From Pseudescherichia sp031998825 (GTDB lineage: Bacteria; Pseudomonadota; Gammaproteobacteria; Enterobacterales; Enterobacteriaceae), in assembly GCF_031998825.1 (NCBI RefSeq), contig NZ_DAMACX010000006.1:74462-138461 (forward strand): a stretch of DNA of 64,000 bases, in the 5' to 3' direction. The notes below the pieces were generated by a model. It searched no databases and was not told the DNA's origin. It was given only the letters and a program-made list of their open reading frames with translations. Positions 39,550 to 48,879 of this stretch are shown in pieces. The position numbers and the translations under genes were made by a program. Each line of letters begins with the position of its first letter. The stretch's first letter is position 1.

Positions 39550-40299
39550 TTACGGTATCCCGCGCATCGCCGTGCGTGCTTTTCTAACCCGGACGGTAAC
39601 GCTAATAATCGACAGCGCAGCAATCGCCATCAGCACCACGCCGACTGCCGACATGGCCGTAAAGCCAAACCATCTGAACAGGAACAGGCCCGCAATGCCG
39701 CCAGTTAGAAATGAGAAGATCGTTGTGAGATGGGTCTTGAGTTGACTCCTCTGCGCGGCGCTATCTTTGGAGAAATCCCGGCGTAGCATGGCTGCCAGCA
39801 CCGATGCCAGCGAGATCCCCGCATCGGTCAACGTACCGGTAATATGTGTCGATCTGACCCGGCCGCCGGAGAGCTGCGTGGAGGTTGAGTTATGCAGGCC
39901 CATCAGGCCGCAAAGAACGACAATTATCTCCCGGTTCGATGAGAATGCATGAAAGTAGATCTCATACAGCGAGATCCCGGTCAGGAATAGGCCCTCAACG
40001 AACAGAATCTGACAGAAAATCAGCCGACAGTTATGCACGATCCCCCATAGCACAATGATGCGGGCCAGAACCGCCCCGCTGACAAAGGCTATGATGATGG
40101 CGCTAAAAAACAGCACGTCCCGCAGGTCCGTGTTGGAGACTTCGCTGGAGAGCTGTGAGGTGTTACCGGTCATGTGGGAGGGAAAGAAGCCAAAGGCACC
40201 CAGTGCGATGGCATTTAGCAAGCCTGCCGCTGTAGCCAACCACAGGGCCAGCTTGCGGTCCTCATTGTGCGAACGTGTTCTTTTCAGTTTAATCAGCAA
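39550..40299 (-). CDS. DUF1275 (YoaK-family) membrane protein
   Basis: A 249-residue inner-membrane protein with about six helices, family DUF1275. The first conserved block includes ATAAGLLNAIALGAFGFFPS, then HMTGNTSQLSSE; a second is GGLHNSTS-type (LMGLHNSTSTQLSGG), then RSTHITGTLTDAG. The GNT and TGTLTD motifs are repeated halves of the fold. The start is a TTG, chosen because GGAGG lies six bases before it. Function unknown; the family is broadly distributed in bacteria. It is separated by 64 bp from nasA on its left strand and is transcribed in the same direction. Confidence 0.8.
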   Translation of the reverse strand: MLIKLKRTRSHNEDRKLALWLATAAGLLNAIALGAFGFFPSHMTGNTSQLSSEVSNTDLRDVLFFSAIIIAFVSGAVLARIIVLWGIVHNCRLIFCQILFVEGLFLTGISLYEIYFHAFSSNREIIVVLCGLMGLHNSTSTQLSGGRVRSTHITGTLTDAGISLASVLAAMLRRDFSKDSAAQRSQLKTHLTTIFSFLTGGIAGLFLFRWFGFTAMSAVGVVLMAIAALSIISVTVRVRKARTAMRGIP

Positions 40300-40363
40300 A
40301 GATAACCTCCGGTTACCAACTTCAGCTAAATCATTAAGCTAGCAGAACAACAGCTTCTCACGA

Positions 40364-43018
40364 CTAAGACATGCCTGAATTCAAAGAGATCTGTTCGGCG
40401 AGGATTTTCTTCAGTTCTGGAATACAGGAGCCGCAGTTAGTCCCACACTTGAGCTTTGCGCCGAGCTGCTGCACGCTGCCGCACCCCTGGCGTACGGCGT
40501 CAGCGATGGTCACTTCACCTACCGCAAAGCAGCTGCAGATCGTTGCCCCGGCTGGAGCCTTATCCTTTCCAGCCGTACCAGACAATAGCGCCAGACGCTG
40601 CTGCGCGGTGCGCGGGGACAGGCTGAACGCCGCCACTACCGCCTGCCGTTCCAGTTCAGGGCGTTCGCGGTGCACGTAAAATGCCAGCTGTAGTTCGCCG
40701 TCCGCCCACGCCAGCAGGTTAAAACCGTCATCGCCCAGACGGGCTGACTGACAGGTCCACTGCCCGGTAGCAACGTACTCGTTGAGCCACGCCAGCCACT
40801 CCTGCGGCGCGGAGGAGTCTGCCAGCGCGTAGTGCGTGATGCCCGGCTGCGCGATCCGGCTCCAGTATGCCGTGGCGGGCGGCGTCAGGTGACTGCCGCG
40901 AATAAACAGTTCGCCCTGCCATGCGGCCTGCCAGCGGCGCAAGCTAACCGGCATGTGTTTACTCTCCGGCTGACCGGAGAGCGGATCGGTGTGCGCCTCA
41001 ACGAGCGCGTCTACCCTCGCCTGCTGGCTAAACTGACTGTTCCAGTGCATCGGCACGAATACGCTGCCGCGCGGTTGCAGGCTATCAGGCTGGGCTCGCA
41101 GCAGCAGCCAGCCATGGGATGATGAGACGCGCACCAGATCCCCGGCGCGAATGTGCGGCGCATCATCAGGATGGAACTGACAATACGGCTCGCTGATATG
41201 CTGCATCAGGCGTGCAGATTTGCCGGTGCGGGTCATCGTATGCCACTGATCGCGGATCCTGCCGGTGTTCATGATCAGCGGATAAGCCTCCGTCGGCTGA
41301 TTGATCGGCAGTCTTGGCGTAATGGCGAGCAGCCGCGCTTTTCCATCAGCATGGAAGAACCGCCCGTCGGTAAATAGTCGCTCCCTGCCCTGCGGGTTTG
41401 CCGCATTGACCGGCCACTGCACCGGGCGCAGCTCATCCCACTGCCAGTCAGAGATCTGCGCCAGGCCGCTGATATCAAATGCCCGCGTGCCGTTGTTTTC
41501 AAAGCCGGACAGTGCCGCGTGCTCGCGAAATATCTCTGCCGGATGTTGATACGCAAACGCCTCGCCAAACCCCAGCCGCTGGGCAACCTGAGTGAGGATC
41601 CACCAGTCCGGTTTCGCCTCCCCCGGTGCAGACAGGAAAGCGCGCTGGCGCGAGATACACCGTTCAGAATTGGTCACGGTGCCATTTTTTTCGCCCCAGG
41701 CCTGAGCAGGCAGGCAGATATGAGCCGCACGGGTGGTGTCGGTATCGCGCATGACGTCGGAGACTATTACCAGCGGGCAGCGCGCCAGACCGGCACGCAC
41801 CCGATCCGCATCCGGCAACGAGACCAGCGGATTAGTACCCATGATCCACACCGCCTTTATCTGCCCCTTCTCAATAGCACGGAACAGCTCAACGGCGTTG
41901 AGACCGGCACTTTTTGTGACGTTGTCACTATTCCAGAAGCGCCCTACGCGCGCGATATCGTCGGCATTAAACCCCATATGGCATGCCAGCTGGTTCGCCA
42001 GCCCGCCAACCTCCCGGCCGCCCATGGCATTTGGCTGACCGGTTATCGAAAACGGAGCGCAGCCTTCGCGACCAACTTTACCCATCGCTAAATGCAGATT
42101 TATGATGGCGTTACACTTATCTACCCCAGAACTGGACTGGTTAATGCCCATCGAATAGAGCGTGACCAGGCGATCGCAATCGGCAATCGTTTGATAGAAC
42201 GCCCGCAGCTGCGCCAGCGTCAGGCCGCAGAACGCGGCGGTTTTTGCCTCCGTCCAGTCACCTGCCGCCGCAAGCGTTTCATCCGCACCCTGGGTGTGGT
42301 GCTCCAGGAAGTCACTGTCCAGCCTGCCACGCTCTGCCATCGCGTTCAGCGCCCCGCAAAACAGCGCGGCATCGCTGCCGGGACGCAGCGGCAGATGCAG
42401 ATCCGCGATATCACAGGTAGCGGTCTGGCGCGGATCGATGACAATAATACGCATCTCTGGCCGCGTTTTTTTGGCCTGCACCAGTCGCTGATAGACCACC
42501 GGGTGCGCCCAGGCGGTGTTCGATCCGGAGAGGATCACACAGTCGGCCAGCTCCAGATCACGATAGCTGCACGGCACGGCATCAGCCCCAAAGGCCCGCT
42601 TGTAGCCCACCACCGCCGAGGCCATACAGAGCCGCGAATTGGTATCCATATTTCCCGCGCCGATAAATCCCTTCATCAGCTTGTTAGCGACGTAATAGTC
42701 CTCTGTCAGCAGCTGGCCGGAGCCGTAAAACGCCACCGCCTGCGGGCCATACTCACGAATGATGTTCTGCAATCCCTGTGCCACCGCGTCTAAGGCCTGC
42801 GGCCAGCTTACCGGCTGGCGATCGATCTCCGGATGCAGCAGACGGCCCGCCAGATCCAGCGTCTCCCCCAGAGCGCTACCTTTAACGCATAGCCGCCCGA
42901 GATTGGCGGGATGCGCACCGTCGCCGCTGGCGGTAAACCCCTCTTGCTGTGGCTGCATCTTTACGCCACAGCCTACGCCGCAGTAGGCGCAGGTGGTTGA
43001 AACCGGTGCGCTGTTCAT
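40364..43018 (-). CDS. nasA: Assimilatory nitrate reductase catalytic subunit
   Basis: An 884-residue molybdopterin oxidoreductase that reduces nitrate to nitrite in the cytoplasm. The N-terminal [4Fe-4S] cluster ligands are CAYCGVGCGVKM and LCVKGSALGETL; the Mo-bis-MGD domains follow, with QPNAMGGREVGGLANQL and SERCISRQRAFL. A C-terminal Bfd-like [2Fe-2S] domain (ICSCFAVGEV ... CGTNCGSCIPEL) takes electrons. The gene is last in nasFEDCBA. Its start overlaps the NasB stop by four bases. It should receive electrons from the NasC part of the upstream protein. Expression needs nitrogen limitation plus nitrate (see the control region at 50173-50401). Confidence 0.95.
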   Translation of the reverse strand: MNSAPVSTTCAYCGVGCGVKMQPQQEGFTASGDGAHPANLGRLCVKGSALGETLDLAGRLLHPEIDRQPVSWPQALDAVAQGLQNIIREYGPQAVAFYGSGQLLTEDYYVANKLMKGFIGAGNMDTNSRLCMASAVVGYKRAFGADAVPCSYRDLELADCVILSGSNTAWAHPVVYQRLVQAKKTRPEMRIIVIDPRQTATCDIADLHLPLRPGSDAALFCGALNAMAERGRLDSDFLEHHTQGADETLAAAGDWTEAKTAAFCGLTLAQLRAFYQTIADCDRLVTLYSMGINQSSSGVDKCNAIINLHLAMGKVGREGCAPFSITGQPNAMGGREVGGLANQLACHMGFNADDIARVGRFWNSDNVTKSAGLNAVELFRAIEKGQIKAVWIMGTNPLVSLPDADRVRAGLARCPLVIVSDVMRDTDTTRAAHICLPAQAWGEKNGTVTNSERCISRQRAFLSAPGEAKPDWWILTQVAQRLGFGEAFAYQHPAEIFREHAALSGFENNGTRAFDISGLAQISDWQWDELRPVQWPVNAANPQGRERLFTDGRFFHADGKARLLAITPRLPINQPTEAYPLIMNTGRIRDQWHTMTRTGKSARLMQHISEPYCQFHPDDAPHIRAGDLVRVSSSHGWLLLRAQPDSLQPRGSVFVPMHWNSQFSQQARVDALVEAHTDPLSGQPESKHMPVSLRRWQAAWQGELFIRGSHLTPPATAYWSRIAQPGITHYALADSSAPQEWLAWLNEYVATGQWTCQSARLGDDGFNLLAWADGELQLAFYVHRERPELERQAVVAAFSLSPRTAQQRLALLSGTAGKDKAPAGATICSCFAVGEVTIADAVRQGCGSVQQLGAKLKCGTNCGSCIPELKKILAEQISLNSGMS

Positions 43019-46000
43019 AGGCTGACCGTCTCGATTATCTCGCTGGGCCGGACCGTGTGGCTCGCAGGCTGCTCCTGCACCCAGACGCGTCCGCCCTCCA
43101 CTTTCACCGGCCAGACGCTAAGCGTGCTTTGCCCATCGTCCACGCTGCGGCCATCCCGCAAACGGAACCGCTGCTTATACAGAGGTGAGATCACTACCGG
43201 TTCACCTTTCACGTCGCCCAGCAGGCCGCGAGCCAGCACGTTGGCATCGCTGTTCGGCTCATGGTTGCTGAGGGCAAACACCTGCTGAGGATGATCCGGC
43301 AGATGAAATAGCGCAATCTGCTGGTTGGTTAGCCGGGCCGCCATGCCAGCATTGGCCGGGATCTCACTCAGGTCACAGATCTCCACCCAGCCCTGCACCG
43401 CCTGGACTGGTTCATCGCTGTTAACAAAGGCTTTAAACAGCGCGAGACGATCGGGCGTCGCCAGCGTAGTCTGCCATTCGCACTGATAGGTCTCGACCAC
43501 GGCCTGCATCTCGCTTTCAAGTTCGGCGGCAATATTCAGGCTATCCTCCAGTACCACCTGACGCAGGTACTCCATACCGCCTTCAAGATTATCCATCCAG
43601 GTACTGGTGCGTTGCAGACGGTCGGCAGTGCGGATATAGAACATCAGGAAACGATCCACGGTGCGGATCAGCGCCTCCGTGTTCAGGTCCTGGGCCAGCA
43701 GATCCGCGTGCCGCGGCTTCATGCCACCGTTGCCGCAGACGTAGAGGTTCCAGCCCTTGTCGGTGGCAATCACGCCGACGTCTTTGCTCTGCGCTTCGGC
43801 ACACTCCCGCGTGCAGCCCGAGACGGCCATCTTGATTTTGTGCGGCGATCGCAGCCCTTTGTAGCGGTTCTCCAGGTGTAGCGCCAGCGCGGTAGAGTCC
43901 TGTACGCCGTAGCGACACCAGTTCGATCCGACGCAGGACTTCACCGTTCTTAGCGACTTACCGTAGGCATGCCCGGTTTCAAATCCGGCATCGACGAGCA
44001 GCTGCCAGATCTCCGGCAGCTGCTCTACCCGTGCACCAAAGAGATCGACCCGCTGCCCGCCGGTGATTTTGGTGTAGAGATTGTAGCGTTTGGCTACCTG
44101 ACCGATGGCGATCAGCCCGTCCGGCGTGATCTCCCCGGCCGGAATGCGTGGCACTATTGAGTAGGTGCCATCTTTCTGGATATTGGCAAAGAAGCGATCG
44201 TTGGTGTCCTGCAGCGGGAGATGCTGCGGCTTGAGCAGGTAATCATTCCAGCACGACGCCAGCACCGAACCGACCAGCGGCTTACAGATCTCACACCCGT
44301 GGCCCTGACCATGCTTGCCGATCAGCTCATCAAAGCTGCGGATATTGCCCACCCGCACCAGGTGATAGATCTCCTGACGGGAATAGGCGAAGTGCTCGCA
44401 AATATCCTTTTTCACTTCGACGCCCATCTCACTCAGCGCGAATTCCATCACCTGTTTAGTCAGCGCTGCACAGCCGCCGCAGCCGGTGGCCGCCTTGGTG
44501 CAGGACTTTATCCCGGCCATGTCACCACAGCCGCCCTTTACGGCGTTACAGATGTCAGATTTGCTGACGTTATGGCAGGAGCAGATCTGCGCCCCGTCCG
44601 GCAGCGCCGCGACGCCCAACGCTTGGGGCGCGCCGCCCGCGCTGGCAGGCAAAATTAGCCCTTCCGGACTGGCTGGCAGCGGCATGTCGTTGAGCATCAT
44701 CTGCAACAGCGTGCTGTATTCGCTGCTGTCACCCACCAGCACCGCGCCCAGCAGACGCTTGCGATCCGCTGATACCACAATCTTTTTGTAGATCTCTGCC
44801 GGGCCATCCACCCAGCTATAGCTTTCGCTGCCCGGCGTGCGGCCATGAGCATCGCCCACCGATGCCACTTCGACGCCAAGCAGCTTCAGTTTGGTGCTCA
44901 TATCCGCGCCCTTAAAGGCCGCCTCGCCGCCGGCAAGCGTCTCCGCCAGGGTACGCGCCATCTGATAACCCGGCGCCACCAGCCCAAAAATCTGTCCGTT
45001 CCACAGGGCGCACTCCCCGACGGCGAATATAGCCGGATCGGACGTACGACACCGATCGTCAATCACAATCCCGCCGCGCGGGCCAACTTCCAGGCCACAC
45101 TCTCTTGCCAGCTGGTCTCGTGGGCGGATCCCGGCGGAGAAGAGCACCAGATCGGTCTCCAGATAACTGCCGTCAGCGAAGACCATCCGATAGTGGCTGT
45201 TCTCCCCCTGAATAATTTCACGGGTCTCTTTACTGGTATGCACCTGTACGCCGAGGGCTTCAATTTTACGGCGCAGCATCGCCGCCCCGCCTTCATCAAG
45301 CTGAACACCCATCAGCCGCGGCGCGAATTCCACCACGTGCGTTTCCAGACCAAGATGCTTCAGCGCGTTAGCGGCTTCCAGCCCGAGCAGGCCGCCCCCC
45401 ACCACCACGCCAACGCGCCCCTTCTCCGCGCAGGCCTGAATCGCATCAAGATCGTCGATAGTGCGATAGACAAGGCAGCCTGACATATCGTTACCGGGAA
45501 TGGGCGGCACAAACGGATAAGAGCCGGTCGCCAGAACCAGCACGTCATAGGCGGTCTGTCGCCCCTGCTTATCGACCACAAAACGGCGGTTGCGATCGAT
45601 ATGTTCAATGCCGTGCTCGAGGCGCAGCTCAATGCCGGTTGACGCAAAGAAGTCGCTCTCGACCATCGACAGCGACTCAGCGCTACGACCGGAGAAGTAT
45701 TCCGAGAGATGCACCCGGTCGTAGGCTGGTCTGGTCTCTTCGGCAAAGACAATAATTTGATAGTGAAGATGCAGTTCGCGTTCGACCAGCTGTTGCAGAA
45801 GATGGTGACCTACCATGCCGTGTCCGGCCATTGCTAAAACGGGTTTTGACATAACATTGCTCCTCGCTATCTCAAGGGATAACGGCTCTTTCAGGGAAAT
45901 GGGCTTTTCAGGGGTAAACAGGCTTGACTGCGGATGGCCAAGGCGGGCGAAGTATGCCGGTCCATCGTTAATGTCTCCCCACAGCAGCACGCCTTTTAGC

Positions 46001-47085
46001 TGGTTATTCTGTATAAGCAGGCGGCGATAGTGGCCGTCGAAGGGGTCGAAGGTGGTATGGATCTCTGCATCATGTCCGGCATTCAGCGTCCCGGCGCAGA
46101 AGAGATGGATACCGGTAACCTTGAGCCGCAGCGGTACATCATGGACGGCAAGCAAAGGTGCGCTTACGCCAGCCAGTCTGGCCGCCAGGCTCTCTGCCTG
46201 CTGCCAGCAGGGGGCCACCAGCCCGAACGTCTGCTCACCTGGCTGACAGCATTCGCCGATAGCCGAGATGTGCGGATCGGAGGTTTGCAGCTGGTCATCA
46301 ACCAGAATGCCGCGGGCGCAATCCAGCCCGGCCGCCTGCGCCAGGGCGATATTCGGACGCACACCGGCGGCAACGATCACCCGCCGGGCAGGGATCGCAC
46401 GCCCATCGCGGAGCTTAACGGTTTGAACGCACCCCGTTTTGTCCGCGCCATAGGCTATCGTCTCCGCTGCCAGTACCGTCTCAATACCCCGCGCCAATAG
46501 CTTTTCGCGCAGCAACTCTGCTGCCTGGGGATCAAGATGCTGATCCATCAGGTGCGGTCCACGATGAAGAAGAGTGACCTGCATACCGCGTAGCGCCAGC
46601 GCCGCAGCGGCCTCGATGCCAAGTACCCCACCGCCAATCACTACCGCCGGTTGCCCTGCAACGTGCTCGTGCAGAATGCTCTCTACATCCTGCTGATTGC
46701 GGAAGCCGTGAATACCCGGCAGATCTGCCCCCGGCAGCGGCGGCATATAAGGTAGCGACCCGGTAGCAATAACCAGACGATCGTAACCCAGCTGCTGTCC
46801 GTTAACGCTTAAGGTACGTGTCTCGTGGTCAATGGCGGTCACCGGGGAACCGGCAATGAGCGTGACGTTGTAACGCTCGTACCATGCGCTGTCGTGAGTA
46901 ATGATGTCGGCAAAGCGTTTCTCGCCCGCCAGCACCGGCGTAAGCATGATGCGGTTATAGGCGGGCTGCGCTTCATCACCAATGACCACGATCCGGTAAC
47001 GCGTTGGGGCCAGCTCGCACAGCTTCTCCACCAGTCGTACGCCCGCCATACCATTGCCAATCACGACCAGGAGCGGTTTATCCAT
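43015..47085 (-). CDS. nasB: NasC-NasB fusion: NADH electron-transfer module joined to assimilatory nitrite reductase
   Basis: A single 1356-residue frame. Residues 1-411 are a NasC-type FAD/NAD(P)H module (VVIGNGMAGVRLVEKL; AVVIGGGVLGIEAAAAL). Residues 412-1356 are a complete NirB/NasB: second FAD/NAD module (AGHGMVGHHLLQQL), Bfd-like [2Fe-2S] (CSCHNVSKSD), siroheme/[4Fe-4S] site with SCVGSNWCRYG and SGCTRECAEAQ, and a C-terminal NirD-like domain (EICDLSEIPANAGM onward). Nitrite is reduced to ammonium with six electrons from NADH. In Klebsiella oxytoca nasC and nasB are separate genes. A Shine-Dalgarno GAGGAG and ATG lie inside this frame at 45852, so NasB can also be made alone. Start taken at MDKPLLVV (GAGGT upstream). 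Confidence 0.93.
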   Translation of the reverse strand: MDKPLLVVIGNGMAGVRLVEKLCELAPTRYRIVVIGDEAQPAYNRIMLTPVLAGEKRFADIITHDSAWYERYNVTLIAGSPVTAIDHETRTLSVNGQQLGYDRLVIATGSLPYMPPLPGADLPGIHGFRNQQDVESILHEHVAGQPAVVIGGGVLGIEAAAALALRGMQVTLLHRGPHLMDQHLDPQAAELLREKLLARGIETVLAAETIAYGADKTGCVQTVKLRDGRAIPARRVIVAAGVRPNIALAQAAGLDCARGILVDDQLQTSDPHISAIGECCQPGEQTFGLVAPCWQQAESLAARLAGVSAPLLAVHDVPLRLKVTGIHLFCAGTLNAGHDAEIHTTFDPFDGHYRRLLIQNNQLKGVLLWGDINDGPAYFARLGHPQSSLFTPEKPISLKEPLSLEIARSNVMSKPVLAMAGHGMVGHHLLQQLVERELHLHYQIIVFAEETRPAYDRVHLSEYFSGRSAESLSMVESDFFASTGIELRLEHGIEHIDRNRRFVVDKQGRQTAYDVLVLATGSYPFVPPIPGNDMSGCLVYRTIDDLDAIQACAEKGRVGVVVGGGLLGLEAANALKHLGLETHVVEFAPRLMGVQLDEGGAAMLRRKIEALGVQVHTSKETREIIQGENSHYRMVFADGSYLETDLVLFSAGIRPRDQLARECGLEVGPRGGIVIDDRCRTSDPAIFAVGECALWNGQIFGLVAPGYQMARTLAETLAGGEAAFKGADMSTKLKLLGVEVASVGDAHGRTPGSESYSWVDGPAEIYKKIVVSADRKRLLGAVLVGDSSEYSTLLQMMLNDMPLPASPEGLILPASAGGAPQALGVAALPDGAQICSCHNVSKSDICNAVKGGCGDMAGIKSCTKAATGCGGCAALTKQVMEFALSEMGVEVKKDICEHFAYSRQEIYHLVRVGNIRSFDELIGKHGQGHGCEICKPLVGSVLASCWNDYLLKPQHLPLQDTNDRFFANIQKDGTYSIVPRIPAGEITPDGLIAIGQVAKRYNLYTKITGGQRVDLFGARVEQLPEIWQLLVDAGFETGHAYGKSLRTVKSCVGSNWCRYGVQDSTALALHLENRYKGLRSPHKIKMAVSGCTRECAEAQSKDVGVIATDKGWNLYVCGNGGMKPRHADLLAQDLNTEALIRTVDRFLMFYIRTADRLQRTSTWMDNLEGGMEYLRQVVLEDSLNIAAELESEMQAVVETYQCEWQTTLATPDRLALFKAFVNSDEPVQAVQGWVEICDLSEIPANAGMAARLTNQQIALFHLPDHPQQVFALSNHEPNSDANVLARGLLGDVKGEPVVISPLYKQRFRLRDGRSVDDGQSTLSVWPVKVEGGRVWVQEQPASHTVRPSEIIETVSL
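45853..45865 (-). promoter_or_regulatory. Internal ribosome site for NasB
   Basis: Read on the minus strand: GAGGAGCAATGTT directly followed by ATG-TCA-AAA (MSKPVLAMAGHG), the normal start of NasB. It lies inside the open NasC-NasB frame. It supports independent initiation of a 945-residue NasB besides the full-length fusion. Confidence 0.7.
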
Positions 47086-47107
47086 TCTGCTTACCTCGCC
47101 CGCTGTC

Positions 47108-47905
47108 TCAGGCCACGGCCCGGTGTTTTTCATGCAGGAAATGCAGTACCTGCTGACGGTAGTGATGAAATCGAGCGTCGTTGGCCAGCGTCAGCCGCGA
47201 ACGCGGGCGTTCCAGCTCGACATGGAGCACCTCGCCGACCTTTGCCGCAGGCCCGTTGGTCATCATCATTACCCGGTCAGAGAGCAGCACTGCTTCGTCA
47301 ACGTCGTGGGTAATGAGCAGAATGGTGGTATTCAGGCGGGACTGGATCTCCATCACCGCATCCTGCAGATGGGCGCGGGTTAAAGCATCCAACGCGCCAA
47401 AGGGTTCGTCCATCAGCAGCACCTTCGGCTTCATAGCCAATGCCCGGGCAATACCCACCCGCTGCTTCATACCGCCGGAGATCTCCCCTGGACGTTTATG
47501 CATCGCATGCCCCATATGCACCAGCTCGAGATTGTGTTCGATCCACGCCTGCATCTCGCTCCTGCTCATCTTGCCTTTGAAGACCTGCTCTACTGCCAGG
47601 GCAACGTTCTCAAACGCGGTCAGCCATGGCAGCAGCGAGTGGTTCTGAAACACCACGCCGCGATCCGGGCCAGGTCCGCTAATCTCCTGGTTATCGCACA
47701 GCAGAACGCCTTCCGTTGGATGGCTTAGCCCGGCGATCAGGTTCAACAGCGTGGATTTCCCACAGCCGGAGTGACCAATCAGGCTGACGGTCTCCCCGCG
47801 GGCAAGTTCAAAGCTGACGTTGTCCAGCGCCAGGAACGGTCCCGTTGCGGTTTGAAAGCGCTGGGTAACGTTTTCTACGCGGATAATCGCTTTCTCATGT
47901 TTCAT
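47108..47905 (-). CDS. nasD: Nitrate/nitrite ABC importer ATPase
   Basis: A 265-residue ATPase of the NrtD/TauB group. Walker A GHSGCGKST (about 41-49), Q-loop FQNHSLLPWL, signature ISGGMKQRVGIARAL, Walker B VLLMDEPFGALD and H-loop ITHDVDEAV are intact. It powers nitrate/nitrite uptake with the NasE permease and the NasF binding protein. It lies 39 bp downstream of nasE in the operon; a short distance separates it from the NasC-NasB start. Confidence 0.93.
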   Translation of the reverse strand: MKHEKAIIRVENVTQRFQTATGPFLALDNVSFELARGETVSLIGHSGCGKSTLLNLIAGLSHPTEGVLLCDNQEISGPGPDRGVVFQNHSLLPWLTAFENVALAVEQVFKGKMSRSEMQAWIEHNLELVHMGHAMHKRPGEISGGMKQRVGIARALAMKPKVLLMDEPFGALDALTRAHLQDAVMEIQSRLNTTILLITHDVDEAVLLSDRVMMMTNGPAAKVGEVLHVELERPRSRLTLANDARFHHYRQQVLHFLHEKHRAVA

Positions 47906-47944
47906 ATGTGACTCCTGACTGTTCTTGTGACGAGTTTCTTGTGG

Positions 47945-48865
47945 CTAATTGCCGTAGCTAAAACGGCGGGCAATGGCCATCAGCCCCTGTTCGAGGAGCA
48001 TCCCTACCACGCCAATCAGCAGGATGGCGATGATGATGTTTTCCACGTTGAGGTTGTTCCACTCGTTCCAGATCCAGAAACCGATCCCGACGCCGCCGGT
48101 CAGCATCTCTGCCGCGACGATCACCAGCCACGCAATACCAATCGACAGGCGAACCCCGGTCAAAATGTGCGGCAGCACGGCGGGAAAAAGGATTTTGCGC
48201 ATAACGGTAAACTCACCGAGTTTCAGCACCCGCGCTACGTTGAGGTAGTCCTGCGGAATACGCATCACCCCCTCGGCGGTGTTGAGGATCATCGGCCAGA
48301 TTGAACAGATGAAGATGGTCCACGCCGAAGCTGGTTCTGCCCGCTGGAACAGCAGCAGGCCTATCGGCAACCAGGCCAGCGGGCTGACCGGACGCAGCAA
48401 GGCGATGACCGGGTTGAGCATGTTGGCGATAAAGCTAAAGCGACCGATGAGAAAGCCGAGAGGAATACCTACCAGTGCCGCCAGACCAAAGCCCAGCGCC
48501 ACGCGTTTGAGCGAGGCCAGCACGTTCCAGCCGATGCCCATATCATTAGGCCCGGCGATATAAAACGGCTCGGCGAAGATGAGCTTTGCCGCTTCCCAGG
48601 TTTTCAGCGGCGTCGGAAAGCCGCTGCTGCTCAGAGCGGCGATCTGCCAGAGGGTAATCAGCACAACTGCCCCCAGCAGCCCGGGCACCGCTTTTTTTAG
48701 ACCACCGCGTAGCGCTTCACGAAATTTATTCGCAGGTGCGGATTTCGTTATCTCCGGCTGCGGCGTCGGGCTCGCCGTCTTCAGAGGAAGGATCTCAGCG
48801 CTCTCCGGCTCGGTGGACAGCGCAACAATATTCGTGTTTATAACAACGTTAGTTTTTGTGTTCAT
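47945..48865 (-). CDS. nasE: Nitrate/nitrite ABC importer permease
   Basis: A 306-residue inner-membrane permease of the NrtB/TauC group with about six helices after a polar N-terminal stretch of ~50 residues. The BPD_transp_1 signature is seen around YLNVARVLKLGEFTVMRKIL, the EAA-like ATPase-docking loop. Two copies should form the pore. It follows nasF by 14 bases and precedes nasD, so all are one message. Confidence 0.93.
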   Translation of the reverse strand: MNTKTNVVINTNIVALSTEPESAEILPLKTASPTPQPEITKSAPANKFREALRGGLKKAVPGLLGAVVLITLWQIAALSSSGFPTPLKTWEAAKLIFAEPFYIAGPNDMGIGWNVLASLKRVALGFGLAALVGIPLGFLIGRFSFIANMLNPVIALLRPVSPLAWLPIGLLLFQRAEPASAWTIFICSIWPMILNTAEGVMRIPQDYLNVARVLKLGEFTVMRKILFPAVLPHILTGVRLSIGIAWLVIVAAEMLTGGVGIGFWIWNEWNNLNVENIIIAILLIGVVGMLLEQGLMAIARRFSYGN

Positions 48866-48879
48866 AGTGTTGGCCTCAC

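Noticed and set aside
42092..42793. 233-codon antisense frame in nasA
   Set aside because: Shadow of nasA; no supporting signal.
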